From Tubulanus polymorphus (taxonomy: Eukaryota > Nemertea > Palaeonemertea > Tubulaniformes > Tubulanidae), in the NCBI RefSeq assembly GCF_964204645.1, contig NW_027437440.1, forward strand, positions 1 to 64,000: a stretch of 64,000 nt of DNA, in the 5' to 3' direction. The notes beneath the pieces were generated by a model. The model was not told where the DNA came from. It did no database searches and was given only the letters and a program-made list of their open reading frames with translations. Shown one piece after another: positions 8,829 to 19,433 of the stretch. The first letter of the stretch is position 1; each line of letters opens with the position of its first letter. A program made the position numbers and the translations under genes.

Positions 8829-10418
8829 TTATGGATGGGTAACATTATCCTCCTCCTCCTCCTCTTCCTCTTCCTCTTCCTCCTCCTCCTCCTCCTCCTC
8901 CTCCTCCTCCTCCATGACAAGATCATGCTCATTCAAATCTTTGCCGGACATAATTTTAAAGACTATTCCACTCATTTTTGCCATCGCGTTGTCAGCAATC
9001 CGTATATCATATGTTCGTTTCTGCATGGTTTGGGAATGTTTCATAAGTGCTGCTAAATCCTGTTCAGTGCGTGCACCCAAATCCATCTGCATTAGAAGTG
9101 ACACTATGGACTTGCGCATCATGGTACAACTGCTACGGATGTTTCGTCCACCGGCTCGAATCATTTCTCGTGTTATCACATTTGCAATTTCAGATTGTGA
9201 CATCTGACGTCCCGACCATGTGATGAAGACCGCTTTCTCGTCCATGAATTGTGCTGGCACACGCGAGCGAATGTTATCGACATACGCTCGTAAAAGTTTA
9301 TACTCATCAGTTGATAATGATATCTGTGCCGTACCATACTTCTGCTCGGTTTTATGAACCAATACGTTCATGACACACCGGTCATCGTGGACATTATCCT
9401 CTGCGTTCAAGACATCCTCAATTCTCAAATTGATCACAGGTCCAGCTCTGGAAGCGTTCGCCAACACTAATAACATGATCAAATGATTTCTTGCATTGGT
9501 GTGATCTTTTAGCGTTACATATTCGTCTGCGGCGGCAGCACATTCACTACTATTAAGTAGAATGTCATGAGCTTGCTGTGCTCGATCACTGGTTAGGTAC
9601 GCTTTAACCTGTTCAACCGTGACTATGGCACGACGATGAATAACTTTTTTTTCATGCGCTCGAGTTGATATCAGCTTGTGCAATGAAGTGTTCCACATTT
9701 TGATATGATCGTTCACTGATTCAGCAGATTCCTTACTAATCCATGGCCTTTGTTTCATTATACCCCATTTGATATACTTTTGAAATGACAATAAATAGTT
9801 TTTGACTGTGCTAGCCTGCTTAGTTTCCAACATTGTGGGTATGAAGTCTTGTTCGATTCTATCCAAATTTGAAATAATCATATCTTTGCGAAATGTTTGG
9901 TCGCCAAAATTTTTCAAAACGAGTCTTACATGTTTAGCCGACTGACAGCTGGACGCTTGGCTTTTTGAACCACCTCCAAATGATGTCAGCCATTTTCCAT
10001 GTGACCGAATTTCTACTTTCATCTCGCCATTAAGAATATCAAGGTCCCCAACATCTTCATTTTCTTCTCCATCTTCCTCTTCGTCAGTATCGTTTGATGA
10101 TGGTGGTGTGTAATCTTCATCAGTGTCACTTCCGGACTCGTCTTGTAGTCTGGCATCTTCAGTAACAGTTTCCATCGGCCCTTCATTCCTCTGTCCGTCA
10201 TCTCTTTTGTAACTAGTACACATTTTCTTTCCAATCTCCAGGTACCGATAATATTCTGGATTTCCGGGACGTAAACCATGCTTCTTTGTCTGTAGATGCT
10301 TATCCAGGCGCTTAAATGTCGAGGTACATCCATCAATTGGACAGCAAAGTTCGTCATCTTCATTATCTAAAAAACGAATATGGATGTTCGAAAAACTAAA
10401 ATATATATAACATATCAT
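8829..10418 (-). CDS. Tyrosine recombinase (Crypton-like) with N-terminal C2H2 zinc finger
   Basis: A 529-residue frame. Residues 26-47 hold a C-x4-C-x9-H-x5-H finger, 90-125 are acidic, about 165-255 look like a core-binding SAM-like helical domain, and 260-490 look like a phage-integrase-type catalytic domain. Likely active-site residues are Arg324 (in ASRAG), Lys356, Arg435, His461 and Tyr470. The usual HxxR histidine is replaced: the motif reads CTMMR. The C-terminus is about 20 consecutive Glu encoded by a CTC/TTC-type repeat at 8851-8913. The first 17 codons are probably intronic: a polypyrimidine tract and AG (10368-10367) directly precede the finger, so an upstream exon is expected beyond 10366. 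Such proteins excise and integrate DNA through a 3'-phosphotyrosine intermediate. Here it is likely a mobile-element or domesticated recombinase inside the repeat island. Confidence 0.7.
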   Translation of the reverse strand: MICYIYFSFSNIHIRFLDNEDDELCCPIDGCTSTFKRLDKHLQTKKHGLRPGNPEYYRYLEIGKKMCTSYKRDDGQRNEGPMETVTEDARLQDESGSDTDEDYTPPSSNDTDEEEDGEENEDVGDLDILNGEMKVEIRSHGKWLTSFGGGSKSQASSCQSAKHVRLVLKNFGDQTFRKDMIISNLDRIEQDFIPTMLETKQASTVKNYLLSFQKYIKWGIMKQRPWISKESAESVNDHIKMWNTSLHKLISTRAHEKKVIHRRAIVTVEQVKAYLTSDRAQQAHDILLNSSECAAAADEYVTLKDHTNARNHLIMLLVLANASRAGPVINLRIEDVLNAEDNVHDDRCVMNVLVHKTEQKYGTAQISLSTDEYKLLRAYVDNIRSRVPAQFMDEKAVFITWSGRQMSQSEIANVITREMIRAGGRNIRSSCTMMRKSIVSLLMQMDLGARTEQDLAALMKHSQTMQKRTYDIRIADNAMAKMSGIVFKIMSGKDLNEHDLVMEEEEEEEEEEEEEEEEEEEEEDNVTHP

Positions 10419-10736
10419 AACGTCTTCTCAGTGGTAGGTTTTAAAGGCATCATAGTGAATACCTGTGTAAAGAAATCCTACCCGTATTCGAGTTGTTACA
10501 TGAGTGAATATGAGAGTGAATGTGATTTGCGACCGCTAGTTTAGCGATATTTCCTTACCTTGGCGCATTTCACATTGAATATGAATTGTGACGTGAGTGA
10601 TTTGCGACGTGAGTGAATATGATTTCCGACGTGATCGAGAGGATGAGAAAAAGTGAAATACAGGTCAATGAATTTGACCAATGTTAAACCTGAAAATTTC
10701 CACTATTGTTTCCAAACGCTGTAAAAACACAGTTAA
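10419..10736. repeat. Minisatellite-related spacer
   Basis: It carries several GTGATTTGCGACGTGA units (about 10520-10640) and the GGTCAATGAATTTGACCAAT module, matching the DNA on the left of the recombinase and at the right end of the large array. No coding sequence is seen. The recombinase is thus bracketed on both sides by the same repeat family. Confidence 0.6.
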
Positions 10737-11578
10737 AGTCTATATTCACAACGAGTTGACGTGCGGCCTTTTGACCACAGGGGTATCAGTTTACAGTAGT
10801 GAACTGTGTTGCAGGGGTGCATGCTGAGCCAGTTAAGTGGCTTGTTGCTATGGTTTTGTACACAAATTCAGCAAGAATGAATAACTAGCAAGATTTCACA
10901 AGACATGCAGGAATATAGAAGAATTCAAGTTTATCTTGTTGTTTTATACACTCTTATTTAATGATGACGTAGAGTTGATGGATGGCAAGGCCTGGCAGTG
11001 ATCCAGATAAAATAGTTGCAGTTGTTAGAAAGGAGCGAATTTTCGAGGATTTTGCTCATTTCACAGAATATTCAACGAAAGAAGATATATCTGGATTTAA
11101 CACATGTCAAGTCACATACACATCTTGTAACATATTTTCACAGAGCTCTATGCATTTAGACAACTGATATTTCCGTGGTTTTCACTCATAGAGAAGTGGC
11201 ACTATATTATATCTAGATAATAAGATGGCACAGTTTGAACTCCAATCTATCCAGTCACTCTCTTTTGCGGACGCATCCATATTATATAGTTTGAATCTGA
11301 TTCAGACGAAGAATCATCGCTGGTATTTATAATGAATTTGCCAACCAAATCATTTGCATTTTAAACTGACTTGTGTAATATTAAAGAACCGAGTGGTTGG
11401 CGATGCAAGTTATGTGTGTGTGTGTGTGTGTAGTTATGCACTCTTGGTGGACACTGGGCTGCAGTGGGTCAGCGCATCTGTGATGGATCATTTGTGTAGC
11501 AGCTATCTGACAGCTCACAGCAGTAGGTGCTCTTTGATGTGGAGAAAAAGCCGCACGTCAACTCGTTGTGAACAGACT
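10737..11578. mobile_element. Non-autonomous element with about 33-36 bp terminal inverted repeats
   Basis: Left arm 10737-10772 and right arm 11546-11578 are inverted copies sharing TTCACAACGAGTTGACGTGC. The 770 bp between them has only short ORFs (for example 10982-11167) and a GT repeat near 11415-11432. It interrupts the minisatellite, whose units lie on both sides. No clear target-site duplication is visible, so it could be a MITE or an inverted duplication. Confidence 0.55.
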
Positions 11579-11601
11579 TTACTTTATTATTTTTACATTA
11601 A

Positions 11602-14600
11602 AAGTGATTTGCGAAGTGATCGAGTGATTATTGACGTCATTCATTCAAAGTGAATTTCGACGTGATTATTGCCATTATTCATTAAGGGATTTGCGAAGTG
11701 ATCGAGTGATGATTGATGCAATTCATTAAAAGTGATTTCCGCCGTGAATGTGATTTACGACACGTGATTATTGAAGTTATGTATTATGTTATACATTAAA
11801 AGTGATTTGCGACGTCAATGTGATTTGCGACGTAATCGAGTGATGATTGATGTTGTACAATAAAAGTGATTTGGAACGTGAATATGATTCGCGACGTGAT
11901 CGAGTGATTATTCGTGTAAATCTTTAAAAATGATTTCCCACGTTAATGTGATTAAAGGTGATTCGTGACGTGATCGAGTGATTATTGTCTTGATCGAGTG
12001 ATGATCGATGTAATTCATTAAAAGTGATTTCCGCCGTGAATGTGATTTACGACGTAATCGAGTGATGATTGATGTTGTACAATAAAAGTGATTTGGAACG
12101 TGAATATGATTTGTGACGTGATCGAGTGATTATTGTCTTGATCGAGTGATGAATGATGTAATTCATTTAAAATGATTTTCGTCGTGAATATGATTTGCGA
12201 CGTGATCGAGTGACGATTGATTCAATTCATTGAAAATTATTTCTGCCGTTAATGTGATTAACGACGTGATCCAGTGATGATTGATGCAATTCATTAAAAG
12301 TGATTTCCGCCGTGAATGTGATTTACGACGTAATCGAGTGATGATTGATGTTGTACAATAAAAGTGATTTGGAACGTGAATATGATTTGTGACGTGATCG
12401 AGTGATTATTGTCTTGATCGAGTGATGAATGATGTAATTCATTTAAAATGATTTTCGTCGTGAATATGATTCACGACGTGATCGAGTGATTATTCGTGTA
12501 AATCTTTAAAAATGATTTCCCACGTTAATGTGATTAAAGGTGATTTGTGACGTGATCGAGTGATTATTGTCTTGATCGAGCGATGAATGATGTAATTCAT
12601 TTAAAATGATTTTCGTCGTGAATATGATTTGCGACGTGATCGAGTGACGATTGATTCAATTCATTGAAAATTATTTCTGCCGTGAATGTGATTAACGACG
12701 TGATCCAGTGATGATTGATGTTGTACAATAAAAGTGATTTGGAACGTGAATATGATTTGTGACGTGATCGAGTGATTATTGTCTTGATCGAGTGATGAAT
12801 GATGTAATTCATTTAAAATGATTTTCGTCGTGAATATGATTTGCGACGTGATCGAGTGACGATTGATTCAATTCATTGAAAATTATTTCTGCCGTTAATG
12901 TGATTAAAAATGATTCGTGACGTGATCGAGTGATTATTGTCTTGATCGAGTGATGATTGATGCAATTCATTAAAAGTGATTTCCGCCGTGAATGTGATTT
13001 ACGACACGTGATTATTGAAGTTATGTTTTATGTTATACATTAAAAGTGATTTGCGACGTCAATGTGATTTGCGACGTCAATGTGATTTGCGACGTAATCG
13101 AGTGATGATTGATGTACAATAAAAGTGATTTGGAACGTGAATATGATTTGTGACGTGATCGAGTGATTATTGTCTTGATCGAGTGATGAATGATGTAATT
13201 CATTTAAAATGATTTTCGTCGTGAATATGATTTGCGACGTGATCGAGTGACGATTGATTCAATTCATTGAAAATTATTTCTGCCGTTAATGTGATTAAAA
13301 ATGATTCGTGACGTGATCGAGTGATTATTGTCTTGATCGAGTGATGATTGATGCAATTCATTAAAAGTGATTTCCGCCGTGAATGTGATTTACGACACGT
13401 GATTATTGAAGTTATGTTTTATGTTATACATTAAAAGTGATTTGCGACGTCAATGTGATTTGCGACGTCAATGTGATTTGCGACGTAATCGAGTGATGAT
13501 TGATGTACAATAAAAGTGATTTGGAACGTGAATATGATTTGTGACGTGATCGAGTGATTATTGTCTTGATCGAGTGATGAATGATGTAATTCATTTAAAA
13601 TGATTTTCGTCGTGAATATGATTTGCGACGTGATCGAGTGACGATTGATTCAATTCATTGAAAATTATTTCTGCCGTTAATGTGATTAAAAATGATTCGT
13701 GACGTGATCGAGTGATTATTGTCTTGATCGAGTGATGATTGATGCAATTCATTAAAAGTGATTTCCGCCGTGAATGTGATTTACGACACGTGATTATTGA
13801 AGTTATGTTTTATGTTATACATTAAAAGTGATTTGCGACGTCAATGTGATTTGCGACGTCAATGTGATTTGCGACGTAATCGAGTGATGATTGATGTACA
13901 ATAAAAGTGATTTGGAACGTGAATATGATTTGTGACGTGATCGAGTGATTATTGTCTTGATCGAGTGATGAATGATGTAATTCATTTAAAATGATTTTCG
14001 TCGTGAATATGATTTGCGACGTGATCGAGTGACGATTGATTCAATTCATTGAAAATTATTTCTGCCGTTAATGTGATTAAAAATGATTCGTGACGTGATC
14101 GAGTGATTATTGTCTTGATCGAGTGATGATTGATGCAATTCATTAAAAGTGATTTCCGCCGTGAATGTGATTTACGACACGTGGTTATTGAAGTTATGTA
14201 TTATGTTATACATTAAAAGTGATTTGCGACGTCAATGTGATTTGCGACGTAATCGAGTGATGATTGATGTTGTACAATAAAAGTGATTTGGAACGTGAAT
14301 ATGATTTGCGACGCGATCGAGTGATTATTCGTGTAAATCTTTAAAAATGATTTCCCACGTTAATGTGATTAAAGGTGATTCGTGACGTGATCGAGTGATT
14401 ATTGTCTTGATCGAGTGATGATCGATGTAATTCATTTAAAATGATTTTCGTCGTGAATATGATTTGCGACGTGATCAAGTGACGATTGATTCAATTCATT
14501 GAAAATTATTTCTGCCGTGAATGTGATAAACGATGTGATCCAGTGATGATTGATGCAATTCATTAAAAGTGATTTCCGCCGTGAATGTGATTTACGACAC

Positions 14601-15520
14601 GTGATTATTGAAGTTATGTATTATGTTATACATTAAAAGTGATTTGCGACGTCAATGTGATTTGCGACGTCAATGTGATTTGCGACGTAATCGAGTGATG
14701 ATTGATGTTGTACAATAAAAGTGATTTGGAACGTGAATATGATTTGCGACGTGATCGAGTGATTATTCGTGTAAATCTTTAAAAATGATTTCCCACGTTA
14801 ATATGATTAAAGGTGATTCGTGACGTGATCGAGTGATGATTGATGTTGTACAATAAAAGTGATTTGGAACGTGAATATGATTTGCGACGTGATCGAGTGA
14901 TTATTCGTGTGAATCTTTAAAAATGATTTCCCACGTTAATGTGATTAAAGGTGATTCGTGACGTGATCGAGTGATTATTGATGCAATTCATTAAAAGTGA
15001 TTTCCGCCGTGAATGTGATTTACGACACGTGATTATTGAAGTTATGTATTATGTTATACATTAAAAGTGATTTGCGACGTCAATGTGATTTGCGACGTAA
15101 TCGAGTGATGATTGATGTTGTACAATAAAAGTGATGTGGAACGTGAATATGATTTGCGACGTGATCGAGTGATTATTCGTGTAAATCTTTAAAAATGATT
15201 TCCCACGTTAATGTGATTAAAGGTGATTCGTGACGTGATCGAGTGATTATTGTCTTGATCGAGTGATGAATGATGTAATTCATTTAAAATGATTTTCGTC
15301 GTGAATATGATTTGCGACGTGATCGAATAATTATTGAAGTTATTTATTAAAGGTGATTTATGGGATGGGGAGAAAGTGAAATATTGGTCAATGGATTTGA
15401 CCAATGTATCACCTCAAAATCCCACTCTTGTATCTAGAAGCTGAAATCCTTCACGGCCCAAACCACAGTTACTCGATTCTTGACGTTATTCATTAAAAGT
15501 GATCTCAGACGTGAGTGAAT
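11602..15520 (+). repeat. Large minisatellite with 391-bp higher-order period
   Basis: About 3.9 kb of diverged units of roughly 40-45 bp of the form GTGATTTGCGACGTGATCGA followed by GTGATKATTG and an ATTCATTAAAA spacer. The string GTCTTGATCGAGTGATGAAT starts at 12781, 13172, 13563 and 13954, exactly 391 bp apart, so a multi-unit block has been amplified as a whole. Every unit carries GACGT or GACGTCA, and a perfect TGACGTCA occurs at 11632-11639. No protein-coding frame survives. It ends in the GGTCAATG...GACCAAT module near 15380-15460. It could be a host satellite or an expanded viral terminal or internal repeat. Confidence 0.9.
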
Positions 15521-15955
15521 ACAAAATAATTTTACGTACCTAAAGCATATTTTGCCGCTGAATTATCACTGAATCGATGGTAGACGTGTAAATGAGCAAG
15601 AAAATGACCTTTAACGCTACGTTCACAATACGAACAGAATGTCAGTGGCATACTGAAATTCTTTACACAATGAGAGTCTAAGTATAAGGATGGTCACATT
15701 ACCACTAGCTTGCTAACTTCAACAATTGAGTTGATCGGCTACGAGTATATTGCACAATGATCGATAATATTGTCCTTTTATAATAAACAATGTTGGGTAT
15801 TAACAAACTCAACAATAAATTGTACACGTAGACAACACGCCCACACCTTCCGGTTCGTGGTTGGACTTTGTGTAGTTTACACGTACGTACAGACAATACG
15901 AATCTCGCCAACTTTAATTATTGATCGTATTAATCGATATCGCGCACTGAGCTTC
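15521..15955. other. AT-rich non-coding stretch
   Basis: No gene, repeat family or RNA could be supported here beyond short chance frames on both strands. Confidence 0.5.
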
Positions 15956-15959
15956 GCGC

Positions 15960-16065
15960 CATTTTGTGCTAATGCTGTGAGATATAGACTTGGAGTGACT
16001 CGGGAGTGCTCCGAATACATCGTCAGTAAATGTGGGATTCGAACCTAATATGATTAGATTTTTAG
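15960..16065 (-). mobile_element. tRNA-derived SINE head (pol III B box)
   Basis: On the minus strand GGTTCGAATCC (16045-16035) is a perfect pol III B-box consensus. It is preceded about 30 nt upstream by an A-box-like GTGGCGGATG. Cloverleaf pairing fails: the acceptor and T-stem partners do not match, so it is not a tRNA gene. The downstream minus-strand sequence (GGAGCACTCCCGAGTCACTC) would be the SINE body. This fits a degenerate tRNA-class SINE of an animal genome and marks eukaryotic chromosomal DNA about 120 bp from the first gene of the virus-like block. Confidence 0.45.
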
Positions 16066-16181
16066 TAAACATCCGCCACTAGTTCGTAGAATTTTCGGAA
16101 TTTCTATTTTAAATTTAACAAAGATAAAAATGGATACAGAACAGGAAACTACAATAAACAATTTTACAACACATGTGGTTT

Positions 16182-16940
16182 TTATTTTATTTCGCTATTT
16201 ATTTTTATATATTCAACTAAACCGTAAGCAATAACGGCAGCAGAAATACTCATAAAAAAAGTCATTAACGTATTACATATGGTTGTACGCCAAGTTTTCC
16301 TAGCTTTTTTGGTACGTTTTGTTTTACCAAAAGTCACTTTCTTATTTCCATTCGTACCACTATCAGGTTCATCTTCGCTATCCGAGCATTGCGGATCCTC
16401 ATTCGCATCCACGCAGCTACCGTCCTCTGAATTTGTACTTGCATTTCCATTATTCGCGGCGGCGTCCGCAGCAGATTTTTTCTTAACTTCGCTTGTCGGG
16501 ACTTTACATATTTCTGGAGGATTTCTTGAATTCATATGCGACGGAATGTTGAGAAAATACGTATACTGATCATCCTCAACACCCGGTAGGAGACTAGGAT
16601 TAAGCAGATGTGTGAAATTCGGCTGAAGAGCGACACAGTTGAGTGTACGGTCATTTTTAAAGACATATTCGACCTTTACCACTTGCGAATCGTTTTGAAA
16701 GTTCAAGACATCCGAATCGTACTTTGTCTGCATAAACACATCGTTTATTAGACTCATAGAATAGTAGACGTTGCCCGTGAGTAGTACAATTTGCGTTTTC
16801 TTCGGATTCTGTACGCAGATATTCGTATTTCCCGTTCGTTTGTGTAAGGAATTGAAATTGAGTAGATTCCTGTTTTCGAGATTGAGATTATGAAACCTTT
16901 CGATGGTAAGAGTGTTGGAACCACTTCCGGATATCGGCAT
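16182..16940 (-). CDS. Tail-anchored membrane protein, 252 residues
   Basis: The N-terminal 135 residues form a mixed, soluble-looking domain. Residues 150-195 are Ala/Asn/Ser/Asp-rich, a Lys/Arg patch lies at 200-218, and one hydrophobic segment at about 223-243 is followed by only nine residues. This is the topology of a C-tail-anchored protein facing the nucleoplasm or cytoplasm. The size and layout recall the membrane partner of the herpesvirus nuclear egress complex (UL34 type), but no sequence motif supports that, so it is only a hypothesis. It is the leftmost gene of the dense block and shares strand with the next gene upstream (31 nt gap), suggesting co-transcription or nested 3' ends. 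Confidence 0.7.
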   Translation of the reverse strand: MPISGSGSNTLTIERFHNLNLENRNLLNFNSLHKRTGNTNICVQNPKKTQIVLLTGNVYYSMSLINDVFMQTKYDSDVLNFQNDSQVVKVEYVFKNDRTLNCVALQPNFTHLLNPSLLPGVEDDQYTYFLNIPSHMNSRNPPEICKVPTSEVKKKSAADAAANNGNASTNSEDGSCVDANEDPQCSDSEDEPDSGTNGNKKVTFGKTKRTKKARKTWRTTICNTLMTFFMSISAAVIAYGLVEYIKINSEIK

Positions 16941-16970
16941 GCTTGCTGTGGTGCTGTACCTTTAAATGTA

Positions 16971-18566
16971 TTAGTCCAACAGCGAATTGGCTATAGCAAA
17001 CTCTCGCAGATATGTCTGGGTCTTATTCGTTTCGGATTCGAAGTCAGTGTCCGTAATATTTAAAATTTCCCTATCACGGATGTTGATCGATGCTGTGGTG
17101 GAAGAATTCCTATGAACAGGCCTTTCAGCTATAACGGTGTCCATATGAGCCGATGGTTGAAACGAATGAAACGATCTTTTCCCTAATATTGAATCTGTAA
17201 GGGCGTGAAGCGTGATGGAAAATTCCTCTTCCACTTCCATCTGCTCACGGTGTGTTCGAAATTTGTCGCTGAGATCGCTGACATCGTGTATATGAAATAT
17301 TCCACCACTGTTGGTGCATTCGGTTCTATAAGTCTTAGTTCTGTACTTGTGATCAATTCGGTGATCGAGGTAGATTTTGTTACCACCACCTGCCTCATCG
17401 ATCATTGTCATCCACGCCAGAACAGCTTCGTAGTCCTTGAGGATTGTTGACTCGTGTGATTTGGGCTTTTTCTGAACAAGAAACAGGGTGCAAGTGTTGA
17501 GAAAGAATTCATCTTCGTTATCACTGTCATAGGCTTCATCGTCATCGGAAATGTGCAGTACACAATAGTCTTGTTCTTTTTTCACTTTTTTCCTAGCATG
17601 ACCTGTTGTTGACGATTTTGTTGATGGTCTTGAACCCCTTTTATTTTTTTTCTTCGGTATTTCGACTTCAACTTCTACAAAGACCTTCTGTTGAAGAGTC
17701 TTCTTTTTCTGCGCTGTATTGTAGACAAATTCACACGGGGTATATTTGTAATTTTTGTCCATCGCATATAACCTGTTATCCCCAATGATTTCCGAAAAAA
17801 TACCATTAGGGTTGGTTATATCGTTGAGGTTGGACTTGAGCAGAGTGAAGTGTTTGAAAGTTCGATAAAGGAATACCCCGGTATCGCTGTCAACTTCTCC
17901 GGATAAGAACTTGTGGTTTGCATTGCTGCTACCACCGCCGCCGTTGGTAAGTGAAACATTTTCTATCATTTCACTATATCGCAGCATTGTTTTTGTTTGG
18001 TACAATTTCGAAGAGCCGTTGAATATGTTCACCATACACGTAGCAAACATTTCCGTATCATTTCTCAGCCACGTTTCCAATGTTTTCGTGTCATATTCCA
18101 TGTGGTCTGCTTTATATTCGTCAATGGAGTATTTCACGAATTTGGCGATGAGCACAGAATGTTGGAGACATTTCGAGATAATTTGCAGAAACGGATATTT
18201 GCTTTGTATGATGGAGAAGGGGTGGCTGTTGGGGACTATTTGATAAGTTGTCAATAAGCAAATATATTCGAGACAAATCTGCATACATCGAACGTTGGTC
18301 CAACTGGATAGGAATTTATCTTCGCTGTCAATGCCCTTGCTCTTGATCAAATGTCCCACGATGAGTTCACTGCGAATTTTACCAATGGGATCAGATACAA
18401 TTTCCAAGTCGTAGATAGAATGACACCAACGAACAAACACCGAAGGCGTAGATTTGACCATGTCCGATCTACCGTGAATTCGAAGAACATCTTGAAGATT
18501 AGGTACAATAATTTGTTTTATTTTATATTGAAAAAGCAATACTTCGTACAATTGTTGCGAATACAT
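16971..18566 (-). CDS. 531-residue protein of unknown function
   Basis: An uninterrupted frame with no signal peptide. The first 200 residues are hydrophobic-helical with several Cys. There is a Gly/Asn linker near residue 215, a basic segment at about 300-330 (KKKNKRGSR, then HARKKVKK) that could be a nuclear localisation signal, and an acidic patch just after (DDDEAYDSDNEDE). The C-terminal third is mixed. Internal Met codons make the exact start uncertain: the first is at 18566 and another is at residue 36 (MVKSTPSVF). No known family is recognised. The spacer behind its 5' end holds AACTTCCTG (18580-18588) and AAATTTTCTAAGTCC, the recurring intergenic motifs. Confidence 0.7.
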   Translation of the reverse strand: MYSQQLYEVLLFQYKIKQIIVPNLQDVLRIHGRSDMVKSTPSVFVRWCHSIYDLEIVSDPIGKIRSELIVGHLIKSKGIDSEDKFLSSWTNVRCMQICLEYICLLTTYQIVPNSHPFSIIQSKYPFLQIISKCLQHSVLIAKFVKYSIDEYKADHMEYDTKTLETWLRNDTEMFATCMVNIFNGSSKLYQTKTMLRYSEMIENVSLTNGGGGSSNANHKFLSGEVDSDTGVFLYRTFKHFTLLKSNLNDITNPNGIFSEIIGDNRLYAMDKNYKYTPCEFVYNTAQKKKTLQQKVFVEVEVEIPKKKNKRGSRPSTKSSTTGHARKKVKKEQDYCVLHISDDDEAYDSDNEDEFFLNTCTLFLVQKKPKSHESTILKDYEAVLAWMTMIDEAGGGNKIYLDHRIDHKYRTKTYRTECTNSGGIFHIHDVSDLSDKFRTHREQMEVEEEFSITLHALTDSILGKRSFHSFQPSAHMDTVIAERPVHRNSSTTASINIRDREILNITDTDFESETNKTQTYLREFAIANSLLD

Positions 18567-18770
18567 TATTCAAAGTCCTAACTTCCTGTTCGAGAAACAA
18601 AAATAAAGATAAAGCGCACAGCATATAAGCATGAAAATTTTCTAAGTCCAAAAATCGATTTACTTCCCGGTTGTAACATCCGGGTATGAATTCCTGGTTT
18701 TAAGTTCCTGGTATGGGTCAAAAAAATAAAATCACAAATTCACGCACACTTTTAAGTAATTTTACAAGTT

Positions 18771-19433
18771 TTACAAGCACAACGCGTAAGCAATGTCCGC
18801 TACCGTCAAAATACTATTGCCTAATGCTTGCGTACATGTCTTTTCTGTCCTTTTTTTGTTCCTTTTTCTTTTTTTGTTGGGTTTGTTGACAACACTGTTT
18901 TCGAACAATTTTAACGCTTTCATTATGGGTGTGTCCTCATAGACCTTAACATATTCCTTAATACGATTATTGTCCGCTGTGACGTGCTCGTGTGCAGACC
19001 AGAGACTTTGGTGTATCTTATCCGTGCACACAACCGGCACACAACCTGTGCATTTTATATGAATTGTGAATGTGTGATGGTGGCCTGGTTGTAACGTCGT
19101 TCATGTGGGGTAGAGGTCTTGGACAAGTGTAACTGCCACATTCGACAATTCGCTTATCCAAATAAGGTTTCCATTCCATTATATGCTCGCCTGGTTTTGA
19201 ATTTTTTAAAGAACACACTGCGTGATATGTGTATCACCTGCGATTGTTCTGAACCCATCCGCACAGGTATAGACGTACCAATCGGTGCTGCTGACTCGTT
19301 CCCTGACTGTGTTCGGCAAATTCGGTAGGTTACTACACATATTTCCGAGATTAGGCGGTTGTCCTTGGGCAGCTACAGTTCCAAGAAGGACCACGATTAA
19401 TACCGGCAGAGCAACTTTCGAAAAAGACATCAT
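18771..19433 (-). pseudogene. Broken secreted protein with CCP/sushi-like modules
   Basis: Three overlapping minus-strand frames make one apparent gene. The first (19433-19206) starts with a signal peptide and the first cysteines of a CCP-like module. The second (19218-19018) carries the next W...P..C...C part and further Cys. The third (19040-18771) has another Cys and a Lys/Arg-rich tail. Frames one and three are in the same phase and only the middle piece is shifted, so two compensating indels are implied. The first lies at a run of six A (minus strand). Overlaps of 13 and 23 nt argue against introns. It could be real decay, assembly errors or recoding. CCP proteins regulate complement-like or adhesion processes; the 56612-58135 gene is a relative in layout. 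Its ATG overlaps that of the divergent gene at 19432. Confidence 0.5.

Noticed and set aside
8820-9207. Plus-strand ORFs rich in Ser or Leu over the recombinase gene
   Set aside because: Antisense readings of the poly-Glu codon repeat of the minus-strand gene.
10982-11167. 61-codon ORF as transposase of the TIR element
   Set aside because: Too short and without any transposase motif.
11602-15520. CRISPR array
   Set aside because: Repeats are diverged, contiguous and lack unique spacers of constant length; the context is eukaryotic and viral.
15990-16065. tRNA gene on the minus strand
   Set aside because: The B box is perfect but acceptor and T stems do not pair and no anticodon arm can be folded; a SINE head fits better.
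16182-16940. Firm call as nuclear egress membrane protein (UL34)
   Set aside because: Only size and tail-anchor topology agree; no sequence motif supports it.
19285-19431. N-terminal extension of the 804-residue protein
   Set aside because: Antisense to the signal peptide of the divergent gene; the ATG at 19432 matches the repeated CATG arrangement.
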